A stretch of DNA of 64,000 nt. It comes from Bacillota bacterium (GTDB taxonomy: Bacteria > Bacillota > Clostridia > Acetivibrionales > DSM-1351). Positions 52,526 through 60,973 of the stretch are shown here, piece by piece (the first letter of the stretch is position 1; each line of letters begins with the position of its first letter). The position numbers and the translations under genes are program-made. The notes beneath the pieces are model-generated. The model saw only the letters and a program-made list of their open reading frames with translations, was not told where the DNA came from and made no database searches. Location: NCBI GenBank assembly GCA_023439045.1, contig JAEXOY010000016.1, positions 62,001 through 126,000 of the forward strand. Direction: 5' to 3'.

Positions 52526-53020
52526 TTATAATGCTCCACTTAAATCTTCTAGTTCCACGTCTGTAAGAAGCTTTTCACAATCAAGTAATAGCTTTACATC
52601 ATTTCCAACCTTACCAATGTTTTTTATGTATCTGTTGTTATAGTTTTTGTTCATCTGGGGTGGTTCAACAATATCCTGCTCTAGAATTGTAAGCACCTCT
52701 GAGACACTGTCCACAACAAGTCCTATTGATATATCCTTAATGTCGACAACTATCACGCAAGTTCTATCATTATATTCCTTCGCTTCCTTTTTGAAACGAA
52801 GCCGAATATCCATAACTGGAATGATTTTGCCCCTCAGATTTATTATTCCCTTTACATACTTTGGCAGCTCAGGTATTTCTGTGATATCTTGGATTCCTAT
52901 GATCTCAGTTACATATTTTATATCTATTCCATAGCTTTCCTTGTCTAGTGAGAAGGTCAGAAACCTCCCCTTTTGAGTATCTTCTTCTAATTCAATATTT
53001 TTTTCAACAATGTCTGCCAT
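52526..53020 (-). CDS. cheW: chemotaxis coupling protein CheW
   Basis: Adaptor linking receptors with CheA. A 164-residue SH3-like double barrel: FLTFSLDKESYGIDIKYVTEI, PELPKYVKGIINLRGKIIPVMDIRLRF (the CheW signature), CVIVVDIKDISIGLVVDSVSEVL. It ends in an unremarkable acidic tail. AAAGGGG lies about 6 bases before the ATG. Between cheA (51 bases upstream) and the MCP gene. Confidence 0.96.
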   Translation of the reverse strand: MADIVEKNIELEEDTQKGRFLTFSLDKESYGIDIKYVTEIIGIQDITEIPELPKYVKGIINLRGKIIPVMDIRLRFKKEAKEYNDRTCVIVVDIKDISIGLVVDSVSEVLTILEQDIVEPPQMNKNYNNRYIKNIGKVGNDVKLLLDCEKLLTDVELEDLSGAL

Positions 53021-53071
53021 AATTCATCCCCTTTCTATTTTTGTAGTGTTATTTGAATTGATAAGTCATTT

Positions 53072-55165
53072 CTATTGATTAATCAACCCCGCAATATCTA
53101 TAATCAAGCTAATGCTTCCATCCCCCAATAGGGTACAGCCAGCAAGTCCCTTAACTTTTTTAAACATTTGAATATAGACTGGTAAAGCCTTTACAACTAC
53201 CTGCTGTTGTCCTAATAGTTCATCTGCAAATATGCAAATGTTCTTGTTATCATGCTCGACCATTATGATAATACCATCAACAAAATTAGTTACCTTGGTT
53301 TTTATTTTATATTGTTCATGCAACCTTAATATAGGATAGCAGCTACCTCTAACCATTATCATTTCATTACCATCTGGATCAGTAATAATATCCGCATCCT
53401 TTGGTCTGAAGGATTCCTTTATAGCTATGGTTGGCATAGTATAGCAGGTGTTGCCCACCTTGATATTCATTCCATCGATAATGGCCAAAGTCAAAGGAAT
53501 TTTAAGTGTAATAGTTGTGCCTTTGTCAGCAACACTATCTACTGCTATTGACCCTCCAACCGTTTCTATATTCTTGGTTACTACATCCATTCCAACCCCT
53601 CTGCCTGAGAATTCAGATATGCTATCCTTAGTAGAAAATCCAGGTAGTAATATAAGATTGTAAATTTCCTTATCTGTCATCTCATCTTCATTCTTATATA
53701 TCAAACCTTTCTCTTTTGCCTTCCGTAGTATTTGTGATTTATCCAATCCTCTACCGTTATCTTTTACTATAACTAGTACATCACTTCCGGCATTTTTTGC
53801 CTCTAAAGTTATGGTAGCAACACTTGATTTACCCTTTTGTACCCTATCCTCAGAGGACTCAATTCCGTGGTCAAGTGCATTGCGAACTAGATGCATTAAT
53901 GGATCAGAAATATGCTCAATAATATTTTTATCAACTTCTGTCTCTTCACCAATAATTTCTAGCTCTACTTCCTTTCCTAATTTTTTGCACATGTCTCGTA
54001 CAATTCGGTGCATTTTGAGAAAGGTAGCTGAGAGAGATACCATGCGAATTGACATAACCATGTCCTGAATCTCACCAGTAATCTTATTCAACTGCCTGGC
54101 AGCTTTTTGAAAGTTATCAAGCTCTAGTCCTTGCAAATCTGGGTTCTGTATAACCATTGCTTCTGCAATAACCATTTCTCCAACTAGGTCCATCAATTTG
54201 TCTAATTTCGATACACTTACACTAATGATGCTGTGAATGGCTGCAGCCGAACAATTATTTTTATCAGCGGTTTCCTCGTCCTTTTGATTAACATTAAGTT
54301 CTGGTACCTTAATCTTACTATCTTTTATTGTTATCTTGTTTTCATTTGTTTTTATCAGATTTATCTTTTTTGAGGCTTTAAAATCATCTTCACTTTCTAA
54401 TTGAATTAATTCTAGATTCTTTAGAAAAATTGTCTGCTTTAAAAACTCATGCATCTTTTCAAAGGAATAATCTGATTTCATATAAATTTGAAATCCTTCT
54501 CTACGAATAACTTCAACGCTGTCATCATTATCAATAATATCTTCTGGAAAATAATAAAAGTCATTTGTTATTTCTTTAAGGTTACGAATAATTGTATATG
54601 CACGAATGTTTTCCATTTCACAGCCGTCATCAAAATATATAACCGCTTTGAAGCTGTTGCTGTAAATAGCTGTTATTGCTTTGTCTTGCATTATGTAATA
54701 TTTCTGGTTATTTTCTTTTAATTCATCTTTATCCCTAAATGTATTGCTGTTATTATCTTTCTTTAGCGTAGATAAAAAATTCTTTAGTGATGTGGTTATC
54801 ATTGATGGATTCTCGTCCGTGGGATCACCGTTTTTTATCTTCTCAATTTCTACCTTTATGAAATCAATACCCTCAAGTACAAGATCAGAGAGTTGAGTAC
54901 AATCAATATTCTCTGGTTTATCCTCACGAAGGAAATAGAATATATCTTCCATGGAATGTGAGAGAGTAGAGATATTACTAAACATCATCATTGCGGAGGA
55001 ACCCTTAACGGTATGCATAATTCGAAAAATATCATTAATAGCGGTAGGTGTAAAGCAACTCCCTTTTTCACTGGATAAAATGATTTGTTCTAATTGAGCA
55101 ATCAACTGTTCGGTTTCAAATAAAAACATATCAAGCATGGGCTCATTTGTATATTGTTCTGACAT
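53072..55165 (-). CDS. cheA: chemotaxis histidine kinase CheA
   Basis: Central kinase of the chemosensory complex. Domains: P1/Hpt (about 5-105, phospho-His51 in IFRIMHTVKGSS), a P2-like variable region (about 130-270), P3 dimerisation (about 310-375), P4 ATPase (LVRNALDHGIESSEDR, VKDNGRGLDKSQI, GRGVGMDVVTKNIE) and P5 CheW-like (about 560-697). 697 residues is normal. I start at ATG 55165, 8 bases after AGGAGG; the frame's first codons at 55174 and 55171 overlap that site. The neighbour order cheY-cheA-cheW-mcp-cheR-cheB-cheD forms a complete signalling set. Confidence 0.96.
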   Translation of the reverse strand: MSEQYTNEPMLDMFLFETEQLIAQLEQIILSSEKGSCFTPTAINDIFRIMHTVKGSSAMMMFSNISTLSHSMEDIFYFLREDKPENIDCTQLSDLVLEGIDFIKVEIEKIKNGDPTDENPSMITTSLKNFLSTLKKDNNSNTFRDKDELKENNQKYYIMQDKAITAIYSNSFKAVIYFDDGCEMENIRAYTIIRNLKEITNDFYYFPEDIIDNDDSVEVIRREGFQIYMKSDYSFEKMHEFLKQTIFLKNLELIQLESEDDFKASKKINLIKTNENKITIKDSKIKVPELNVNQKDEETADKNNCSAAAIHSIISVSVSKLDKLMDLVGEMVIAEAMVIQNPDLQGLELDNFQKAARQLNKITGEIQDMVMSIRMVSLSATFLKMHRIVRDMCKKLGKEVELEIIGEETEVDKNIIEHISDPLMHLVRNALDHGIESSEDRVQKGKSSVATITLEAKNAGSDVLVIVKDNGRGLDKSQILRKAKEKGLIYKNEDEMTDKEIYNLILLPGFSTKDSISEFSGRGVGMDVVTKNIETVGGSIAVDSVADKGTTITLKIPLTLAIIDGMNIKVGNTCYTMPTIAIKESFRPKDADIITDPDGNEMIMVRGSCYPILRLHEQYKIKTKVTNFVDGIIIMVEHDNKNICIFADELLGQQQVVVKALPVYIQMFKKVKGLAGCTLLGDGSISLIIDIAGLINQ

Positions 55166-55315
55166 TTTCATCACCTCCTCATTTAATTATGAACATAGCA
55201 TTTCATTAACCTTCACTTGTGATTAAGCTGTTATTGTATAAGCTGCTTTGTTACAGTGATATGATACTTCTTAAAATTGCTTCTGTTTTATTTAAGACGT
55301 TGTTAATTGAGAAGG

Positions 55316-55678
55316 TTATAGCTCTAAAATTTTATTGAGGGTTTTTACCACATGTTCTTCTTTAAAAGGCTTAACTATAAAGGATTTTGCACCAATCATA
55401 ATAGCTTCCCTTACCATTGATTCCTGCCCCATTGCTGATACCATAACAACCCTTGCATTAGGATCATATTGCATTATTTCTTTTAAAGCCTCAAGTCCTG
55501 TCATCTCTGGCATTGTAATGTCCATGGTAACAATATCTGGCTTTAGCTCTTTGTACTTCTTCAGAGCTTCAATCCCATTTCGGGCTTCTACTATATCTTC
55601 AAACCCGTTGTTAGCAAGGAAATTTTTAATAGCCAGCCTCATGAAGTCTGCATCATCGACTATAAGTACTTTATTCAT
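55316..55678 (-). CDS. cheY: chemotaxis response regulator CheY
   Basis: A 120-residue single receiver domain: VLIVDDADFMR (acidic pocket Asp8-Asp9), phospho-Asp53 in VTMDITMPEMTG, VSAMGQE (Thr/Ser switch), and FIVKPFKEEHV (Lys). This sequence, with VDDADFMR and SAMGQ, is the typical clostridial CheY, which binds the flagellar switch or another output. GGAGGT lies 6 bases before ATG 55678. It is the first gene of the operon, 150 bases before cheA. Confidence 0.93.
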   Translation of the reverse strand: MNKVLIVDDADFMRLAIKNFLANNGFEDIVEARNGIEALKKYKELKPDIVTMDITMPEMTGLEALKEIMQYDPNARVVMVSAMGQESMVREAIMIGAKSFIVKPFKEEHVVKTLNKILEL

Positions 55679-55792
55679 ATTTACCTCCACACCTTAATTA
55701 AAAATTTTTAATGGAATAAAATATTAGACAAATAAATGAAATCATTCCCCCTTGTTTAAATGTATTTGTAGAATATGGAACTAACAAAAGAC

Positions 55793-56377
55793 CTACATTT
55801 TAAAGAGATCCAAAAAAATATCAAGTGCTGAGAGTGTTCTTTGTTTTAATGAGAATTTTCTATCCTCTAGTCTCCACTTAAGACATATCTCACGGCAAAA
55901 TCCAGATATCATTACTGATAAATTTTCACTGTCTATATCGGACCGAATTTCACCGCTTAGCTGCGCGTCTATTATTAACTGTTTAATAATGGAAATGCGA
56001 TTTTCATATATTTCATTTACCTTATCAGATAATTCTGCCTCGTACCTTAATACGTCCATTAACTGCATAATGGACGTAATCGCCGGATAATTCTCATAAT
56101 ACTCAGCAGTTGCCCCTATAAAGTAATATATTGCTTCCGTTGGCCTAAGGCTCTTTAGTTTTGTTGAATTAAAAATATCTCCGTCAAATTGAGAAAAATA
56201 GTCTAAAACTGCTATAAGCAATTCATTTTTACTCTTATAGTGCCTAAAGAGAGTAGCTTCTGAAACCCCCTGCCTTTTGGCAATTTCTCTTGTAGATAAA
56301 CCTTGAATACCTAGTTCATCAATTATTTCAACCGTTGTTATTAAAAGTCTATCTTTTCTATGTAAATAGTCTCGCAT
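55793..56377 (-). CDS. TetR/AcrR family regulator
   Basis: A 194-residue repressor: N-terminal helix-turn-helix (about 8-55, IIDELGIQGLSTREIAKRQGVSEATLFRHYKSKNELLIAVL read in two halves) and a helical ligand and dimer domain. AGGAG lies 8 bases before the ATG. It precedes cheY by 114 bases on the same strand but is probably a separate unit. A predicted promoter overlaps an inverted repeat upstream of the gene, fitting autorepression. Ligand and targets unknown; the fatty-acid or efflux-type TetR group is possible. Confidence 0.9.
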   Translation of the reverse strand: MRDYLHRKDRLLITTVEIIDELGIQGLSTREIAKRQGVSEATLFRHYKSKNELLIAVLDYFSQFDGDIFNSTKLKSLRPTEAIYYFIGATAEYYENYPAITSIMQLMDVLRYEAELSDKVNEIYENRISIIKQLIIDAQLSGEIRSDIDSENLSVMISGFCREICLKWRLEDRKFSLKQRTLSALDIFLDLFKM

Positions 56378-56411
56378 ATTTTTCTCCTACCGTAGTAACC
56401 ACTTACATACA

Positions 56412-56440
56412 TTGTAAATGCCAAAATTTACATTGTCAAC
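56412..56440 (-). promoter_or_regulatory. TetR-gene promoter overlapping inverted repeats
   Basis: TTGACA (56440-56435) and TACAAT (56417-56412) are 17 bases apart on the minus strand. ACAATGTAAAT and ATTTACAATGT flank a 6-base spacer, and TTACA-N5-TGTAA lies at 56404-56418, so a palindromic operator for the TetR protein probably overlaps the -10 and spacer. Confidence 0.6.
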
Positions 56441-56541
56441 TTATATCTATAAAAAAAGGTAAAATTATAGTTATAATTGTAACTTTCAATAATTAATTGT
56501 ATTATTCTGGAATTAATGTAAATTTAATGTCAAATGGTCAC

Positions 56542-56575
56542 AAAAAAAAACTCACCATTTATATGATGAGTTTTA
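56542..56575 (-). terminator. terminator of the sugar-catabolic operon
   Basis: AACTCATCA and TGGTGAGTT pair (one mismatch) around AAATATA-like loop; on the minus strand a run of eight T follows. It is 60 bases after the aldolase stop. Confidence 0.75.
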
Positions 56576-56627
56576 TACCCCATGAGCTTTATACCATGAG
56601 TTTTATATGCCTGAGTTTTATATGTAA
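56567..56627. repeat. tandem repeat of a TATAAAACTCATG word
   Basis: Four copies of 14-16 bp (minus strand TATAAAACTCA followed by TGG, GGC or CAT) lie between the aldolase stop and the terminator. The final codons of the aldolase (TAT AAA GTA TAA) look like the start of the same unit. Confidence 0.7.
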
Positions 56628-56632
56628 TAGAC

Positions 56633-57781
56633 TTATACTTTATACCTTTCTGCCATTTGTTCAAGAGTGACGCACTCAACCTTATTTGCATACCCCACTG
56701 AACCAAAATTGACAATTAGTGTTCCTACAGCTTCCTTTACACCACATTCAATGCATTCGACAACTGCAGCAACATACTCGTCCGGAATATGTCCTGTTGT
56801 TACAGTATTCATAATTGGAGTTAGGAATACTCTCGGATCAAATTGGTTGTTCTTTTCTAATAAAAGCTCATATATTGCTCCTATTGAGCCATTATTTTTG
56901 AGCTCAGGATTTTTTGTAAACAGCTCCCATAGATTTCTGGTAACAGCAAGGCGAATATCTGTGTCTACATTTATTTTACCTATTCCGCAAGGTATTGCAG
57001 ATTTAAGCTCACCAATAGGTATACCGTAAGCGTTTTGAATATTACCGCCAAGTTCATTTATCTCGTCTACTATGTATTGAGGTACAGTAGAGGAGCCATG
57101 TGATACCAATACACCAAAGATGCCTTCATGCTTCAAGTTTTCTGTACATGCAATTGCTATTTCTTTTCTTAGCTTTACGTTCTTACCCTTGCTTGCACCA
57201 TGCATGGTTCCATAGGAAATTGCAAGGCAGTCTACTCCTGTACTCCTGAAGAATTCAACTACCTTCATTGGGTTTGTATAGGTTGAAGATTCAGCAAAAA
57301 CTTCATCCTCAACACCAGCAAGAACTCCTAATTCACCCTCAACAGAAACTCCTCTTTCATGAGCATATTTTACAACCTCACGTGTTAACTCTACATTATC
57401 GTCAAAACTAAGATGTGAGCCATCAATCATAACTGATGTATAGCCATTATCGATTGCAGCCTTAACAGAATTAAAGTCCTTACCATGGTCAAGGTGAAGA
57501 ACAACTGGAATATCAGACTCTGAAGCAAAGGCTTTAACTGCATCTGCAATGCGTTTAGCACCTCTGATTTTGTCTTCTAGGGTTGACTTTGTAAAATCAG
57601 TACAGCCCCCCATGAAGCCATTTGCTAGGTCTGCCCCCTGCAATATTGCCGCCGATCTGAATGTCTTATGTATATCTATCACGGCCTTTGCTTGGGCTAC
57701 TGCATTTACGTTAAATGCACCTTGTGCAAATTTATATTTATCTACTGTTTCGAGTAACGGTCTTAATGGAATAAGTGGCAT
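56633..57781 (-). CDS. class II fructose/tagatose-bisphosphate aldolase-like protein
   Basis: Zinc-dependent aldolase of 382 residues, cleaving a ketose 1,6-bisphosphate to dihydroxyacetone phosphate and glyceraldehyde phosphate, or a related reaction. Motifs: FNVNAVAQAKAVIDI (N-terminal phosphate region), VVLHLDHGKDFNSVKAAIDNGYTSVMIDGS (catalytic Asp and first zinc His; read as two parts), VEGELGVLAGVED (zinc Glu), LAISYGTMHGASKG and LVSHGSSTVP (zinc His), INVDTDIRLAVTRNLWELF. It is about 75-95 residues longer than GatY/KbaY or typical Bacillus FbaA; the C-terminal extension (about 300-382) is unassigned. GGAGGA lies 8 bases before the ATG. It is the last gene of the operon that holds NagA and NagB-like genes. 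Confidence 0.9.
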   Translation of the reverse strand: MPLIPLRPLLETVDKYKFAQGAFNVNAVAQAKAVIDIHKTFRSAAILQGADLANGFMGGCTDFTKSTLEDKIRGAKRIADAVKAFASESDIPVVLHLDHGKDFNSVKAAIDNGYTSVMIDGSHLSFDDNVELTREVVKYAHERGVSVEGELGVLAGVEDEVFAESSTYTNPMKVVEFFRSTGVDCLAISYGTMHGASKGKNVKLRKEIAIACTENLKHEGIFGVLVSHGSSTVPQYIVDEINELGGNIQNAYGIPIGELKSAIPCGIGKINVDTDIRLAVTRNLWELFTKNPELKNNGSIGAIYELLLEKNNQFDPRVFLTPIMNTVTTGHIPDEYVAAVVECIECGVKEAVGTLIVNFGSVGYANKVECVTLEQMAERYKV

Positions 57782-57802
57782 TTATTTTTCCTCCGGTTCT
57801 AG

Positions 57803-57922
57803 TATGGCTGCTGAGCAGCGTTTAATTTTACTTTTGCTTTATTATGCTGCTTAGCAGCGTTATTTTTACTGTTGTTGTTTTAGTATGGCTGTTGCGCAGC
57901 GGTTGAATTTACTGTTATTCTT
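57803..57922. repeat. 40-bp tandem triplicate carrying the nagB-like 3' end
   Basis: Three copies of about 40 bp (57803-57842, 57843-57883, 57884-57922). The third is the real end of the NagB-like gene (residues STAAQQPY then stop). The first copy still reads AAQQPY then a stop on the minus strand; the middle is diverged. The palindromic core GCTGCTNAGCAGC is common to all. Confidence 0.85.
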
Positions 57923-58695
57923 GCATCAGGATGGTTTTGAACTAATGTAACAGGGAAATGTGCTGATACCTCACCATATGCTGCCTGTCTTACTACAGCC
58001 CTGTGCCAATCTCTGAAGCAATATAATCTTATCTTCTTGGCAGATAAAATTTCTTTTATACCAATGGTAACGCAATATTTCGGCATAGCATCAATGGCGC
58101 CGCATAAGTCACCTACTGAATTTATTGTCCTTGTCTCTTTTGCTATTTCGAGTACTCTTGTGCAACGGGTTGCATATTCTTCGGCGCTTACATCTTCTGG
58201 TTCATTGAAGGCAACATGCCCATTAATGCCAATTCCTCCAAAGCATATGTCTACTCCCCCCAGCTTTTCAATAAGCTCTGGAATATAGTTTAAGTTATTG
58301 GGATCTGGAAAAATTCTTTGTTCCTTTGGCATAACGAGCTCGTCTTTGATTTTGCTATAAACGTCACGGTTCATAAAACCTCTGAAGCTTAACTTATCTT
58401 CTGTATCTATCCACTGCTTTTCATCAGTCAAATACTCATCCATATTAATAAACCATACATTTTTCAGGCTTATATTATCGCGGTTTACCAGACGTACAAA
58501 AATAGGATACTGTCCCACAGGACCTACTGGACAAATAAAAACTGTCCTTTTGCCAGCTTTATTATTTTCTGTAATGGCACTAATCATTTCCATTGCCATC
58601 TCATAAAACACTTCACCAGAATCACCAAGCTTCAAAATAGGTATTTTTGCACCAATACCTAATTCTTGAGCGGTCTTTCTAAAATAATCATACAT
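57880..58695 (-). CDS. nagB: glucosamine-6-phosphate deaminase-like protein
   Basis: Sugar-phosphate isomerase/deaminase family; would convert an aminohexose 6-phosphate into a ketose 6-phosphate and ammonia. 271 residues. Visible: NMDEYLTDEK (Asp86, the general-base region), and GGIGINGHVAFNEP, with His160 and Glu165 of the catalytic relay. The Asp that normally precedes GH (GxDGH) is Asn158 here, which would weaken or alter the relay, so deaminase activity is not assured. SD GGAGGA is 8 bases before ATG 58695. It is 88 bases after nagA and before the aldolase. The gene symbol reflects the nearest recognised family. Confidence 0.8.
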   Translation of the reverse strand: MYDYFRKTAQELGIGAKIPILKLGDSGEVFYEMAMEMISAITENNKAGKRTVFICPVGPVGQYPIFVRLVNRDNISLKNVWFINMDEYLTDEKQWIDTEDKLSFRGFMNRDVYSKIKDELVMPKEQRIFPDPNNLNYIPELIEKLGGVDICFGGIGINGHVAFNEPEDVSAEEYATRCTRVLEIAKETRTINSVGDLCGAIDAMPKYCVTIGIKEILSAKKIRLYCFRDWHRAVVRQAAYGEVSAHFPVTLVQNHPDARITVNSTAAQQPY

Positions 58696-58783
58696 TCTAA
58701 CTTCCTCCAATCACATAAAGCTAGTATTAAATCTTTAATAAATCAAAACTTATATGTTATAAGCTCATATGTTGCAAACTGTA

Positions 58784-59935
58784 TTAGAAAACCTTTCTTC
58801 CACATACAAAGGTTCCAATTACATCGTATTCGCTGTTCAAAATAACCAAATCCGCATCTTTTCCTTCTTCAATAGTGCCCTTTCTGTCTATAACATCTAA
58901 AAGCCTAGCAGGATTTTCTGACATAATCTTTGAGATTTCTGAAAGTGGCCTTTTTGTAAAGTCGATAAGATTTTTAAGCATTTTACTTGTTTTAAGTATG
59001 CTTCCTGCTCTTGCTGAAAGGTCTGCAAGGCGTGCGTCCCCATCTATTACAACTATATCATTAACCCCTAGCTTATAATTGCCATCTCCAAGCCCTGTTG
59101 CCATAATGCTGTCCGTTACGCCTATCACACGTTCAAGTCCCTTTGCTTTAATTAGGATACGTACTACTGCAGGATGAAGGTGCAATCCATCACAAATTGC
59201 TTCACAATATATGTCGCTCTCTAGCACTGCACCACTTATTGCAGGGGAATGCTGATGAAGAAGCTTCATTGCGTTAAAAGTATGAGTGGCATGCTTGGCA
59301 CCATTTTCTATACACTTCATAGTTGTCTCATAGTCTGCTCCACTATGCCCTAAAGAAATTACCACTCCAGTACTACTTATTTCCTTTATAAATTCAGGCA
59401 CTCCCTCTACCTCTGGGGAAACTGTCATTAACAGTATAGCTCCCTCCGCTGCCTGCTGATAAGCTTCGAAATCCTCTACTGAAGGCTTCTGTAGTAGGTG
59501 CTCTGGCATTGCTCCCTTGTATTCCTTACATAGGTAAGGGCCTTCAAGATGTATTCCTAGTATTTCGCTGCCTTCAATGCTTGTTTTCTTTGAGACAATG
59601 ATATTCTTGATACATTTACACAGCTTTTCTTTAGCATCAGTGAGAAGGGTTGGTAAAAAGCTTGTGGTTCCACAGCTTGCAAAAAACTTTCGAAGCTTTT
59701 CAATATCTTCGACTTCCGCATTATTTAAATCCACTCCTAGACCACCGTGAGTGTGAATATCAATAAATCCTGGAAGCACAGTATGACCCTTTACATCAAA
59801 AACCTCTACCTCTTTGTCTATCAAAATATCTTGAGAAATTTTTTTAATTTTTCCACCCTCCAAGAGGATATCTACTATTGTTAGTTGTCCCTCCACTAGG
59901 ACATTACCATTTTTAATCAATACACTCCGTGACAT
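58784..59935 (-). CDS. nagA: N-acetylglucosamine-6-phosphate deacetylase
   Basis: Deacetylates N-acetylhexosamine 6-phosphate. Amidohydrolase fold, 383 residues: FIDIHTHGGLG (metal His pair), GIHLEGPYLCKEYKGA (metal Glu), LGHSGADYETTM (metal His), HATHTFNAM (metal His), ICDGLHLHP and VTDSIMATGLGDG (catalytic Asp), which together are diagnostic. GGAG lies about 8 bases before the ATG. It starts 20 bases after the mutarotase-like gene. N-acetylgalactosamine or N-acetylglucosamine phosphates are both possible substrates in this gene setting. Confidence 0.94.
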   Translation of the reverse strand: MSRSVLIKNGNVLVEGQLTIVDILLEGGKIKKISQDILIDKEVEVFDVKGHTVLPGFIDIHTHGGLGVDLNNAEVEDIEKLRKFFASCGTTSFLPTLLTDAKEKLCKCIKNIIVSKKTSIEGSEILGIHLEGPYLCKEYKGAMPEHLLQKPSVEDFEAYQQAAEGAILLMTVSPEVEGVPEFIKEISSTGVVISLGHSGADYETTMKCIENGAKHATHTFNAMKLLHQHSPAISGAVLESDIYCEAICDGLHLHPAVVRILIKAKGLERVIGVTDSIMATGLGDGNYKLGVNDIVVIDGDARLADLSARAGSILKTSKMLKNLIDFTKRPLSEISKIMSENPARLLDVIDRKGTIEEGKDADLVILNSEYDVIGTFVCGRKVF

Positions 59936-59955
59936 TTTGATACTCCTTTCTACAA

Positions 59956-60840
59956 TTAACTAATTTCAATAGTTTGAGTACAGGAAAATACGTCATTGGC
60001 ATTAATTCTCTGTATTCCAAGCTTATTAGCAAGTTCACCACCAGCATTGCAAGAGTCAGGAAGTCCAAACCAGGGTTCAATGCAAACAAACTTGATATCA
60101 CCGTGTGCTGACCAAAAAACAACATATGGAAAATTCTTGATATAAACCTTTAAATATCTGCCTGTTCCCTTTTCCACAATGCTTACATAATCTGATTTTA
60201 GTTCTGACAATGCAAAGCTTCCATTTTCAAATAATCCTTTAGACAAATCCATTGTATCTTTATTTTCAAAAGCTATTCTTATTTCTCCACTTAAAAGGCC
60301 CTCTCCATTACACACAAGTTCCACAGGAGTTTCTTTTTCCTCAAATACTAAACTATAGTTTTCAATAGGAGTAGTATTATCAAAGGGGCATATAAAACCA
60401 GTATGGTATCCTATATTGAAGAGCATCTCATAATCATTACAATTTTTAACCCTGAATGAATAATGAAGCCTATTATTCTCTAGCTTGTATTCTGTATATA
60501 GCTTAAATTCATATGGGTAACGCGCAAAGGTTTGCTCATTGCTATTAAATACAAACACAATAGAATCGGAGGTTCTATGTGATATCTCATGTTCAAAATC
60601 CCTTGCAAAACCATGAATAGCACCTTCGTATACCTTACCATCAACCTTATATTTATCATCTTTTACTCGACCGCAATAGGGAAAGAGTATCGGCGAGCGC
60701 CTTGGCCAGACAGTCTTGTCACCCTGCCACAAGTGCTCTATCTCACCTTTTTTGTTTATGATAGACCAGAGCTCAGCACCCATGCTGTTGATTTCTACCT
60801 TTAGAAAATCGTTTTCTATTTCATATATCAGTTCTACCAC
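59956..60840 (-). CDS. aldose 1-epimerase (mutarotase) family protein
   Basis: Galactose-mutarotase-like protein of 294 residues, LacX/YeaD type. Motifs: GAELWSIINKKGEIEHLWQGD, RSPILFPYCGRVKDDKY (substrate-binding Arg), IHGFARDFEH (His in HGFAR, catalytic), NIGYHTGFICPF (second catalytic His) and CIEPWFGLPDS (catalytic Glu). It would interconvert anomers of a hexose or hexose phosphate. Start GTG 60840, about 10 bases after AAGGTGG. It is 133 bases after the TauE/SafE gene and immediately before nagA. Confidence 0.88.
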   Translation of the reverse strand: MVELIYEIENDFLKVEINSMGAELWSIINKKGEIEHLWQGDKTVWPRRSPILFPYCGRVKDDKYKVDGKVYEGAIHGFARDFEHEISHRTSDSIVFVFNSNEQTFARYPYEFKLYTEYKLENNRLHYSFRVKNCNDYEMLFNIGYHTGFICPFDNTTPIENYSLVFEEKETPVELVCNGEGLLSGEIRIAFENKDTMDLSKGLFENGSFALSELKSDYVSIVEKGTGRYLKVYIKNFPYVVFWSAHGDIKFVCIEPWFGLPDSCNAGGELANKLGIQRINANDVFSCTQTIEIS

Positions 60841-60973
60841 CCCACTAAACCACCTTACTTATTTAACTGACATTCCAAATGTGAATTATTAGCACATCAA
60901 TGTTAAACACCTAATGTTGCTGATGCCTACAAAGTAAATAAACAATACTACGTTGCTAATGCTTTTTAATAAT

